Below, in pieces: positions 23,874 to 35,000 of a DNA stretch of 64,000 nt (positions within the stretch are counted from its first letter, which is position 1; each line of letters starts with the position of its first letter). The stretch lies in contig NC_086038.1 of the NCBI RefSeq assembly GCF_036323735.1, positions 26,578,001-26,642,000 of the forward strand, in the 5' to 3' direction. Made by a program: the position numbers and the translations under genes. Under the pieces are notes generated by a model. The model made no database searches. It saw only the letters and a list, made by a program, of their open reading frames with translations, and was not told the origin of the DNA. The DNA is from Rattus norvegicus. Lineage: Eukaryota; Chordata; Mammalia; Rodentia; Muridae.

Positions 23874-24775
23874 ATGATGATGTTAGAGGCCTTTAAGAAG
23901 GACATAAGTAACTCCCTTAAAGAAATACAGGACAACACAAGTAAACAAGTAGAAGCCATTAAAGAGGAAACACAAAAATCTCTTAAAGAATTATGGGGAA
24001 ACACAACCAAACAGGTGAACAAAACCATCCAGGATCTAAAAATGGAAATAGAAACAATAAAGAAATCACAAAGGGAGACAACCCTGGAGAAAGAAAACCT
24101 AGGAAAAAAATCAGGAGTCATAGGCACAAACATTACCAACAGAATACAAGAAATAGAAGAGAGAATATCAGGGGCAGGAGATACCATAGAAAACGTGGAC
24201 ATAACAGTCAAAGAAAATGCAAAATGCCAAAAGTTCATAACCCAAAACATCCAGGAAATCCAGGCCAAAATGAGAAGATTAAACCTAAGGACAATAGGTA
24301 TAGAAGAGAGTGAAGATTCCCAACTTAAAGGGCCAGTGAATATCTTCAATAAAGTTATAGAAGAAAACTTCCCTTATGTAAAGAAAGAGATGCCCATAGA
24401 CATACAAGAAGTCTAAAGAACTCCAAGTAGATTGGACCAGAAAAGAAATTCCTCCTGTCACATAATAGTGAAAGCTACAAATGCACAAAACAAAGAAAGA
24501 GTATTAAAAGCAGTAAGGGAAAAAGGTTAAGTAACATATAAAGGCAGACCTATCAGAATCACACCAGACTTCTCAAAAAAGACTGTGAAAGAAGATCCTG
24601 GGCAGATGTCATGCAGACTCTAAAGGAACACAAATAAGCTCAGGCAATTCTATCCAGCAAAACTCACAATTAACATAGGTGGAGAAAACAAGATATTCTA
24701 TGACAAAACTTAATTTACAAAATATCTTCCCACAAATCCAGCCCTACAAAAGATAATAGATGGAAAACTCTAATA
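23874..24775 (+). pseudogene. L1 ORF1 remnant, coiled coil open for 180 codons
   Basis: The frame opening at 23874 encodes a coiled coil rich in E, K, Q and N (residues about 5-130), then the start of the RNA-recognition domain (G-I-E-E-S-E-D-S-Q-L-K-G and I-F-N-K-V-I-E-E-N-F-P). It stops early at 24416. The C-terminal domain continues in another frame to about 24775. In intact L1 the product is the RNA-coating trimer, but this copy is truncated by a stop and frameshift. Confidence 0.8.
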
Positions 24776-24859
24776 CAAGGAGGGCAACTAATCTAGTAAT
24801 CTTCTTTTAACTAATCCAAAAAAAGATAGCGACACAAACGTAATTCCACCTCTAACAAC

Positions 24860-26420
24860 AAAATAATAGTAAACAATGATCATTGGTCCCTAATATCTCT
24901 CAACATCAATGCTCTCAATTCCCCAATAAAAAGATATAGACTAAGAGACTGGATATGTAAAGAGGACCCAGCATTTTGCTGCATACAGGAAATGCATTTC
25001 AGTGACAGAGACAGACACTTCACCAGAGTAAAAGGCTGGGAAAAAAGTCTCCAAGCAAATGATCCCAAGAAAAAGACTGGAGTAGCCATTCTAATATCAA
25101 ATAAAATTGAATTTCAACCAAAAGTTATCAAAAAATAAGGCAGGAAACTTCATACTAGTCAAAGGAAAAATCCACCAAGATGAGCTCTCAATCCTGAATA
25201 CCTACACTCCAAAGGCAAGGGCAACAACATTCCTAAAAGAAACATTACTAAAACTCAAAGCATATATTGCACCTCACACAATAATAGTGGAAGTCTTCAA
25301 CACCCCACTTTCATTAATGGACAGATCATGGAAGCAGAAATTGAACAGAGATGTAGAGAAATTAACAGAAGTTATGAAACAAATGGATTTAACAACTCTC
25401 TATAGAACATTTTATTCTAAAACAAAAGAATATGCCTTCTTCTCAGCACCTCATGGTACCTTCTCCAAAATTGACCATATACTCAGTCACAAAACATGCC
25501 TCAATTGATACAAGAAGATTGACATAATCACATGCATCCTATCAGATCACCATGAACTAAGACTGGTCTTCAATAACAACAAAAATGGTAGAAACCCTAC
25601 ATACACACGGAAGATGAACAACACTCTACTCAATGATAACTTGGAAAAGGAAGAAATAAAGAAAGAAATTAAAGACTTTTTAGAATTTAACAAAAATGAA
25701 AGCACAACATACCCAAACTTGTGGGACACAATGAAAGCAGTGCTAAGAGGAAAACTCATAGCTCTGAGTGCCTCCATAACAAAACAGGAGAAAACATACA
25801 CTAGCAGCTTGACAGCACACCTAAAAGCTCTAGAACAAAAAGAAGCAAATACACCCAAGAGTAGACAGCAGGAAATAAGCAAACTGAGGGCTGAAATCAA
25901 GGAGAAACAAAAAGGACTATACAAAGAATCAACAAAACCAGAAGCTGGATCTTTGAGAAAATCAACAAGAAGGTTAAACCCTTAGCCACACTAACCAGAG
26001 CGTACAGAGAGAGTATCCAAATTAACAAAATCAGAAATGAAAAGGGAGACATAAAAACAGAAACTAAGGAAATTCAAAAAATCATGAGATTCTACTACAA
26101 AAGCCTATACTCAACAAAACAGGAAAATCTGGATGAAGTGGACAATTTTCTAGATAGATACCAGGTACCAAAGTTAAATCAGGATCAGAAAAACCATGTA
26201 AACAGTCCCGTACCTTCTAAAGAAATAGAAGCGGTTATTAAAATCTCCCAACCAAAAAAAGCCCAGGACCAGATGGGTTTAGTGCAGAACTCTATCAGAC
26301 CTTTATAGAAAACCAAATACCAATACTCTCCAAACTATTCTACAAAGTAGAAGTAGAAGAAACACTATCCAATTCCTTCTTGAAGCTACAGTTACACTAT
26401 ACCTAAACCACACAAAGACT
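24860..26420 (+). pseudogene. L1 ORF2 5' half remnant: endonuclease and linker
   Basis: Fragments in order: early endonuclease (about 24880-25100, S-L-N-I-N-A-like region), mid and late endonuclease (25107-25508, with S-A-P-H-G-T-F-S-K-I-D-H), linker (25614-25985), and start of the reverse transcriptase (26084-26308). Stops and frame changes separate them, and the sequence ends before any catalytic polymerase motif. Confidence 0.8.
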
Positions 26421-26422
26421 CA

Positions 26423-27858
26423 TGGACACACATAGAGTTTTTGGATCCAGCCCCACATGCTGATCTCTTAATTCTTTTACTTTTTTTAAAAATTCTTTTT
26501 CTTAATGGCTTTGAGATAATAGATAAATCCTAGTCTTGCTCATAGAGAAACTAAATATCCTCTAGCGTGCACAACAGAAGACAAAGAGGGAAATGTTTTC
26601 GAATTTAAGAAATATGTGTTAGAGAATGTAGAAACACAACAATCTAAGAATGATAATATTACTATGGTATGATCTGCATCCAAAGTGTCAGAGTGTCCTT
26701 CAAAGGTCCAGTAAGTGTCCTTCAAAGGCTTGTCTATAGTTTTTCACTGTTTGGAGGTGATGCTGGGAAGAGGTGGGGTACAGTGGGAGAACTAGGGGGT
26801 CACAGCCATTGTTCCTTACCTCTATTTCTTCCTGAGTTAAGTGGCTTTGTTATGCCATGAGGTTTGTGTGATTTGCTGCCCTCTCACATGCCTGAAATGG
26901 GACAAGTCTGTCATGAATGCTAACTCCTAAAATTGTGAGCCAAGATAAGTCTTATTCTTTTGAAAGTGGACTTAAATCAGACATTTGTTATAATGGCAAA
27001 AAGGTTAATGACAATAATTGAAATACCTAAAATGAACCGTGGGAGAAAAGGTGTAAGTTTTTGACCATCTGGTGACTCCTAGAACCTTAATTAGTTTTTA
27101 TGATAAACTATTGAAACACTGGGCTTCGAACCCACATTTCAAGTGGATTGCTTCATAAATTTCCTACTAGACGTATACACATCCAATGGTGTTTCACAGG
27201 TAGAGGATAATAATAATATATACCTTAAAAACATAGTTTGAGAACAAATATGCAAATTTTGTGATTTAAATGTATAATATGCAGAATTCTTTAATTATCT
27301 GTCTATTGAGGCTTATATTTATTTTATTTTTAATTTTTGCTAAATACTTTTTCCCCACTTCTATTGAAAATTAATAAGCTGAATGCATCCTAAAACTACT
27401 CCATTTATTTAATTGGAGCAGAAAGCTGTGGTGTATGGAGCAAGAGAACTTTATATATTTGTGATTAGTTTCTCATGCGGTACTTTAAATGGACAAAATG
27501 AAAGTCAAGCATCTTTTAGTTGTTCTCCTATCGGCCCCTCGTTTGGGGAGGCATATGTCCTTTGGCAGAGCTCACAGTCCTTTCCCTAATACGGCAAAGC
27601 AGCAGTGGTTAAAGAAGGCAACTGCCACATTTGTTGCTCTGGCTTCAGGGGAATTAGAAGGTGGAAGAGGCAGTGATCTGGGGCTTGGGTGTGTCCTGAG
27701 ATGTCTTCCATTCCTGTTGTTTCTATACAGCAAGTCTTCATAGCAGACATTAGGGGGACCCTTCTGATAACTCCAGGTATCTATTCTCCGATTATGGAAA
27801 AGGGTCTTTCCTACTTTGAAGTGCTCAGAGCAATAACTGAAGCCTTTAAGGTCAATGT
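26423..27858. other. No gene seen
   Basis: Includes a small direct repeat, 'gtgtccttcaaagg' near 26693 and again near 26717. Otherwise it is AT-rich, non-repetitive sequence without recognised exons. Confidence 0.5.
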
Positions 27859-28030
27859 CAGATATCATGCATATCAGATATCATGCATATCAGATTTTTA
27901 AATTACAATTCATAACAGTAGCAGAGTCACAGTTATGAAGTAGCAACAGAAATAATTTTATGGTTAGCGGTCACCACAGTGTAAGGAACTGTATTAAAGG
28001 GATGCAGCATTAGGAGGCAAGGTAGATAAC
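27859..28030 (+). mobile_element. Rodent hAT-type (URR1/RCHARR1-like) DNA-transposon remnant
   Basis: 'cataacagtagcagagtcacagttatgaagtagcaac', 'ataattttatggtt', 'gtcaccacag' and 'ggaactgtattaaaggg(a)tgcagcattagga' match a common short non-autonomous rodent DNA element. The family name is from memory and uncertain. A 16-bp unit, cagatatcatgcatat, is tandemly duplicated at its left edge (27859-27890). Confidence 0.5.
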
Positions 28031-28099
28031 CTAGCATTTGCTGTGGGATTAGTAGGGCTGGCACTTTACCTGAAATCCCATTCTATTTGCCTCTGTTGT

Positions 28100-28470
28100 T
28101 TGTGAGCCTTTCCCAAGCCTGTTCCTTTAGGAAAGTTCCTCACAAAAGCTCCTTAAGTTTGAGGTTCCCCACCTGCTGCAACAAACTGTCACACTTCTAA
28201 AGTTCTCTACACAGGCCATCTTGTTTTCCCACCTACAGAGACCTGCACCCTCTGGACACTAAAGCACAGATACCAATTTGCTCCCCTGTCTCCACCCATC
28301 CCCTTCAAGACTTTTGAGGGGATAGATAAGATGTGTTGAACTTGTTTGCCTCCTGTATAAAATAGCACACCACAGGAATCAGACCCGGAGTCAGGAAGAG
28401 AACCTGACTCATCTTAGGGTGACTTGTTCAGAGTAGGAGTGTCAGCTCTTCTCCTGCTTAGTAAGCAAAA
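28100..28470 (+). mobile_element. Possible solo LTR
   Basis: The stretch has a promoter-like layout: C-rich sequence, then 'cctgtataaaatagc' (TATA-like, about 28353-28367), then a purine-rich segment. Solo retroviral LTRs in rodents often look like this. No clear TG...CA ends or target duplication could be fixed, so the family and limits are open. Confidence 0.3.
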
Positions 28471-29257
28471 AGTACAGGCTTGTCAGTTTGGATATCCTTG
28501 GATGGGGCAACCATAATCCTAAGTATAGGCTTGTTGAATGTAGAAAGGCCCTGAGGTAGAGGGAGGCAGAGATATGCCCCAGTGATTTTTCCCTTACTCC
28601 TCAGCTTCCTGCAACTAAGCTACTTTGCTAGAACTGCTGCCTCTGCCTTTGGTCCAACACAAGAGATGCATGGCTATTGGCTGGGTCCCATCTGCTTTCT
28701 AGATTTCAGTAAACACTTAGAGATAGCCAAGAAATGGCTGCAGAGAGGTACTCATTTACTGTTTTCTTGTCCTCATTTTGACACCTCTGCCTTGTCTCAC
28801 CCCTGTATCCCCATCCCCAGCACACACTGCTGCTCCTTGGAAACCTGAAGGATGTTGTATTTATCTTTCTGTATTAATATTCCAAGCCTTGAAGCGTATT
28901 TCCTCTCAAACTGATATCGTCTCCAGTGTAAGTTGAGTGTCCTATAATTCAAATAATTTCTAATATTAACTACAATCAAGCATAACTCCCAAGCTGGTTT
29001 AGAGCCCATTTTTCCTAACAATTTTTCCTAGCACTAGTTACAACTCATACGCAGAAGACTCCCAGGCAACTCACAAGTTGTGCCAGGTGCAGCTACCCAT
29101 TAAAGGTTCTCCTAGCCCTTTCTTCTTGTCACTTTACTAACTAGAATAGCCCACAGGCACAGGAAAGCACCATGCTTATTGTTATGTGTTTGGATTTACA
29201 TTACATTTTGTATGTGTGTGTATGTGTGTGGATGTGTATAAGTATATGTGTGTGTGG
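28471..29257. other. No gene seen
   Basis: No coding exon recognised. The right end (29209-29257) is TG-rich and is the left part of the TG field that the next L1 fragment interrupts. Confidence 0.5.
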
Positions 29258-30012
29258 TATGCACTAATTGATAAGTGGCTATTAGCCCAAATGCTTGAAT
29301 TACCCTAGATGCACAGAACACATGAAACTCAAGACAGATGATCAAACTGTGAATGCTTCACTCCTTCTTTAAAAGGGGAACAAGAATACCCTTGGCAGGG
29401 AATAGGGAGGCAAAGATTAAAACAGAGGCAGAAGAAACACCCATTCAGAGCTTGCCCCACATGTGGCCCATACATATACAGCCACCCAATTAGACAAGAT
29501 GGATGAAGCAAAGAAGTGCAGGCCGACAGGAGCCGGATGTAGATCTCTCCTGAGAGACACAGCCAGAATATAGCAAATACATAGGCGAATGCCAGCAGCA
29601 AACCACTGAACTGAGAATAGGACCCCCGTTGAAGGAATCAGAGAAAGGACTGGAAGAGCTTGAAGGGGCTCGAGACCCCATATGAACAACAATGCCAAGC
29701 AACCAGAGCTTCCAGGGACTAAGCCACTACCTAAAGACTATACATGGACTGACCCTGGACTCTGACCTCATAGGTAGCAATGAATATCCTAGTAAGAGCA
29801 CCAGTGGAAGGGGAAGCCCTTGGTCCTGCTAAGACTGAACCCACAGTGAACGTGATTGTTGGGGGGAGGGTGGTAATGGGGGGAGGGGGGAGGGGAACAC
29901 CCATATAGAAGGGGAAGGGGAGGGGCTAGGGGGATGTTGGTCCAGAAACCAGGAAAGGGAATAACAATCGAAATGTAAATAAGAAATACTCAAGTTAATA
30001 AAGAAAAAAAAA
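29258..30012 (+). mobile_element. 5'-truncated L1 3' UTR fragment, sense
   Basis: Begins at 'ggtatgcactaattgataag' just after ORF2 territory and runs through the whole rat-type 3' UTR to 'aataaagaaaaaaaaa' at about 29998-30012. It contains the G-rich polypurine tract typical of rodent L1 3' UTRs (29859-29935). TG-rich sequence lies on both sides. Confidence 0.9.
29859..29935 (+). other. G-rich polypurine tract in L1 3' UTR (G-quadruplex potential)
   Basis: Several runs of four or more G occur within 80 bp (for example at 29861-29866, 29878-29883, 29885-29890). Such tracts in L1 3' UTRs are known to form G-quadruplexes. Here that is predicted from sequence only. Confidence 0.75.
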
Positions 30013-30491
30013 GTGTATGTGTGTGAGTGTGTGTGTAGTGTGTGTATATGAGTGTAGTGTGTGTGTATATGAGTGGGTATGTATATGAGTGTAGTGTATG
30101 TGTCTGTGTGTGTGTCTCTGTGTACATGAGTGTGTGTGTGTGTAGTGTGTGTGTATGAGTGTAGTGTGTGTGTATATGAGTGGGTATGTATATGAGTGTA
30201 GTGTCTGTATATGTGTCTGTGTGTGTGTCTCTGTGTACATGAGTGTGTGTGTGTGTGTGGCTGTGGAGTGTGTGTATGTGTGTGTGTATATGTGTGTATA
30301 TGTGTGTATGTGTGTGTGTATGTGTGTGTGTATGTGTGTGTGTGTGGCTGTGGAGTGTGTGTATATGTGTGTGATGTGTGTGTGTGTGTGGCTGTGGAGT
30401 GTGTGTATATGTGTGTGTGTGTGTTTGGTGTGTGTGTGAGTATGGAGTGTGTGTGTGTGTGTGTGTGGCTGTGGAGTGTGTGTATATGTGT

Positions 30492-30534
<43 letters not shown>

Positions 30535-30553
30535 TATGGAGTGTGTGTGTGTC
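30013..30553. repeat. (TG)n-rich field with a higher-order repeat
   Basis: About 540 bp of TG with TA, GAG and CTG variants. One variant block of about 107-113 bp is repeated (starting at 30050 and 30157). A block containing 'ggctgtggagtgtgtgta' recurs near 30259, 30346, 30390 and 30466. The long His/Thr/Tyr-rich and Cys/Val-rich frames here are products of the repeat. Confidence 0.95.
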
Positions 30554-32059
30554 CTGATTGTCCAGCCATTCCTGGAGCATGAACTTTGTAGCTGACAACA
30601 TAGTGTTGTGATATCAGAAAGGTTGGACATTCCTGCAGGATCAAATCAACATGTATTCAGTCCCTGTGTGTTCTCTGCAGGTTGTGGGATGAGGCAGAAA
30701 TTATCAGTGCTTGTTTCTGGCAGCCAATCCCATCTCTCTGGTTATACAGGAGTCACCTCATTAGTAAAAGTAATGATTCCAAATGGTAAGAACTCCAAGG
30801 GTTCGAGAAGCTTTGTACCAAAGATAGGCAAAACATATTTATTATTATAAACCACAATCTTAAGATTTTCTGAGGGATGTGGATCTGTCAGATTCTCCTG
30901 CTGTTTGCTGAGACTACAGTAGACAGTCTCTGAAGACTTCTATCAAGTCATTATCAATGCTATAGTATGTTTATATCCCTCTAAACTTCACATAATGAAG
31001 CCTAACCTTGAAAGTGATGTCATTAGGTGGGTCTTTGTGGAGTCACTAAGGCAGAGCTCCCTCAAAAATTGCCCTGGGGAGCTTATTTTCCCTTTTCAGC
31101 ACATAACTCACAATAGGGCATCAAAAATCAGCAACCTGAAGAAAAGTTCTCACTATGCTGCCCTGCCTATGCTATACTCTGACCTCAGAATTTTTAGCCT
31201 CCCAAGTTATGAGTACTATTGTTTGTAAGCCACATAGTGTGTGACCGTTGTTATAGTAGCCCAAAGAAACTGTGATTTACCCACACACAACAGGTGCTGT
31301 GACCTGGACCAAAAACTTTAGTGGGAATCCATGAAAGTGATTTTCAACTTTTAAAACAGAAAAAGAATGGATTTTTTGTTGAAAAAAACTACTTTAATAT
31401 ACAATATTAATGTATTTGTCTTTATATCAATACAGTCTTGTATGTAAGCCTTATGTGGTTGTCTTTTGAATGTAGAAATTGTCCTGTGAAGGTTTAAGCG
31501 CCTACCACCCACAGCAGTCATGAGGCAGCCCTGTCCCCAGGCAGACTTTCAGAAATTGGGGAAAATGCAGGAACCTCTGATGTTTAGACATTATATTCTT
31601 TCAGTTTACTAAGCCTTGGGAATGGAGGTATTCTATAGAAAGGAATGTTAATTAAATGGCAGAATTCCTTCCAACTTAAAAGGTGTTGGATATATTTCTG
31701 AAAGGGATCCTGATGGCCACAGTGTGGATACCACTGTGCACAGACCTCTCCCCGAATGCTTGCAAACAGTGGCAGACCACCATGCCAAACTTTGAGGGCT
31801 GAGTCATAAAATCTTAGAACTTGGACCAACTGTTGGACCTCCTGGGCACAACCCTGAGTCAGTCATCACTCAGCATCAGTCTGAGCACATCCAGACATTG
31901 CTCTTGGAGGTTTCAGAACAGTTTCCAACTGTGTTATTATCGTCTAAAGAAGCTCTAATGGTAAGAAAATGCAGAGACTCAGGTTGTCATGGAAACAGCA
32001 GAAGATTCAACTCAGAATGAGTGTACCACTGGATATCTGAGCCAGGGATGGTGGATGAT
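30554..32059. other. Downstream of Calhm5; possible 3' UTR, no other gene
   Basis: This lies 3' of the minus-strand Calhm5 stop codon and may hold its 3' UTR. A candidate polyadenylation signal (AATAAA on the minus strand) is at 30838-30843, about 1.2 kb after the stop. No other exon or young repeat was recognised. Confidence 0.4.
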
Positions 32060-35000
32060 TCATAAACTCTGGGCGGTACCCACAAGGATCATTGTCGTCT
32101 CTTCCTCTTGGGGAGTTTGTTCCAGACCATCATCTACCACCTTGTGGAGGGTGCTATAGTGCTCACGGTCTTGGTGGAAGGAGTGTAGCTCGGATGCAGC
32201 CTCCCAGGCAGCAAAAGAGGGCATGGGAAAAGGATCTGGCTTCTTGTTTTCAAAAAAGCATTTGAGGTTCCTCTCGCTCAGCTTGTTGGCATATTCCAGG
32301 AGTTTGTTTTCCAATTGCTCCTTCTCCCTTTGTGCATATGTCTTCCAAAAACTCAGCTGCAGATAGCTGACTTTAGATCTGCAGCGTGCATAACAAGTGG
32401 TCAGCAGGGAGAAGAAGGATGCTGAACAAATCAGGCACCATCCTAGAATCTTAAGAGCAAAAGAAATATTGAGGACACAGAAAAGCAAAATGGTATCTCA
32501 GGGAGGTGGATAGCTTACAGGACAATATTAATACTGTAATCATTACTACCATTACATTTGAAATTATTCATCTTAACTTTAAATGCTTTTTGATGTCAAA
32601 GTAGAGAGTCAACTCGATAGTCATTTTTATACTCAACATTGTTGCTTTGCAAAGGAAATCAGGAAGGCTGAAAAATGGGAAGAAGGGCTGTTTAATAACT
32701 TATTACTAAAGCACATCAAGATAGTATCAGCAGAAGAAAGAATTCTTTCTAATGAGTCATAGTGGTCATTTGATCAGTTTGTTAGACAGATGTCCGGGTG
32801 TAACTTTAAGGATTATTTGTTTTTAATTTCTAAAATTAGAAAAAGCAAACTTTTTTAAAATAAGAATGATCCTCTTTTTTTACTTTAAAAGCAAATGTCT
32901 ATAGTTAACATATCTTCTAAATTTGTTGCCTCCAGTTTAACTTTTTATTTTTAATTATTTTTATTAAAATCATCAAAAATTTTATTGCTATAATTTTCTT
33001 AAGCCAAGACTTGATAATTTCAAAGAAAGTGGATTATAAGTTAGACAATATACACATAGCACATTTCCAACATTATTTTTGTTTTATCATTATGAATATA
33101 ATGAATATGGAAATCTCAGAGAAAATTGCTGTTTAAATAATTCTAACATTTTATATAACCTGTGCCTTATTCTTAACTATGTTACTAGATTTTCTTTAAT
33201 TTTTTATTGAATATTTTATTTACATTTTAAATATTATTTCCTTTCCTGGTTTCCAGGACATAAGCCCCCTATCCCATTCCCCTCCACATCTACTTCCCCT
33301 CCTTACCTCCCCTACATTCCCCTACACTGAGATGTCCAGCCTTGGCAGGACTAAGGCCTTATTTTTCCATTGGTGCCCAACAAGGTCATCCTCTGCTACA
33401 TATGCAGTTGGAGCCATGGGTCAGTCCATGGGTAGTCAGTCTTTGGGTAGTGGTTTAGTCCCTGGAAGCTCTGGTTGGTTGGCATTGTTTTCTTATGGTG
33501 TTGCAAGCCCCTTCAGCTCTTTCAATCCTTTCTCTAATTCCTCCAACGGGGATCCTGTTCTCAGTTCAATGGTTTGCTGCTAGCATTCCCCTCTGTATTT
33601 AGCATGCTCTGGCTGTACCTCTCAGGGGACAGCTATATCAGGTTCCTGTCAGCATGCACTTCTTAGCTTCTTCAATCTTATCTAGTTCTGGTGGCTGTAT
33701 ATATATGGGCTATATATACCTGTGGAGCAGGCTCTGAATGGCTGTTCCTTCAGTCTCTGCTCCAAACTTTGCCTCCATATCCCCTCCTATAAATATTTTT
33801 GTTCTCCCTTTTAAGAAGGAGTGAAGCATCCACACTTTGGTTGTCCTTCTTCTCGAACTTCATGTGGTCTGTGGATTGTATCTTGGGTAATTCGAGCTTT
33901 GGGGTTAATATCCACTTATCAGTGAGTACATACCATGTGTGTTTTTCAGTGATTGGGTTACCTCACTCAGGATGATATTTTCTAGTTCAACCCATTTGCC
34001 TATGAATTTCATGAAGTCATTATTTTTGATAGCTGAATAGTACTCCATTGTGTAGATGTACCTCATTTTTTGTTTCCCTTCCTCTGTTCAAGTGCATCTG
34101 GGTACTTTCCAACTTCTGGCTATTATAAATCAGGCTGCTATGAACATAGTGGAGCATGTGTCTTTGTTGTATGTTGGAGCATCTTTGGGGTATGCCCAGG
34201 AGAAGTATAGTTGGGTCCTCAAGTAATGCAATGTCCAATTTTCTGAGGACTGATTTCCAGACTGATTTCCAGAGTGGTTCCAGTTTAACTTTTCATAATT
34301 TGAATTAACTTTATATTCAAGTAACTAACATATTTCTTGTAAGCATCTCCTGATTTCAGTTCAAAGGACCCTTAGCTCATGAGCTTAGTTGAGAACAAAA
34401 ACAATATTCTGCAAATGGGTCCACTCATATTAGAACTTTAGCTTTACCTCAGTGGTTCCCAAACTCTGGCCCAGAAATATAGATACTAAGGGGTCTCAGC
34501 CTTTATATAAATCACATTCCTTAGGTCAACCACCCAAATTTCTTCTCACCATAGGTACTACCTGTACTATAATATCTACTATAATATCAAAGTTAGCCAT
34601 TGGAGAGAGTATTTTGTGTGAAGCTAATCAATTCTACCGATTATCTACCTGTTTTCCGGCATCTCTTTCTGTTCTATGATAACCCAGAGGGGCCAGTCAC
34701 ACTGTGTGAGAATCCTCCTCCTCAGCTTCAGTCACCAGTGGGCTTGTGTTTGACTCCTTGGACCTTTCTCTTTCTTTCAGCATCCCCTCTTCTTCCCTAT
34801 GACTGGGCTTCTTGTAAAAGCCATTCTCCTCTACCTGAGCTAATCCTGATGAGTTAGAAACTATATGATCAGCTTCATACTCTTTTCCTTCTCACCTGAC
34901 TGGTGAGTCTTGTCCTCCTCCTTCCAGATTCACGGCTCCTAGAATCCAGCTAGAATGTTATGATTGTGCCCATCCCAGCCCCTAATTCTGTTCTATTTGT

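Larger units (their letters stand above)
23370..26422 (+). mobile_element. L1, sense, missing its 3' half
   Basis: On the plus strand the copy shows a 5' UTR with two monomer-like repeats (23403 and 23592, offset 189 bp), ORF1 (from about 23874), the ORF2 endonuclease (24860-25560), the linker, and the start of the reverse transcriptase. L1 similarity stops near 26422 with no 3' UTR and no poly-A. Loss of the 3' part is not expected from normal insertion and suggests a later deletion or recombination. No flanking duplication was found. The left limit is approximate. Confidence 0.85.

Noticed and set aside
29829..30644. Long His/Thr-rich reading frames (up to 271 codons) on the minus strand
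   Set aside because: They arise from the TG/CA repeat and from the L1 3' UTR. There is no codon structure, no splice context and no protein family.
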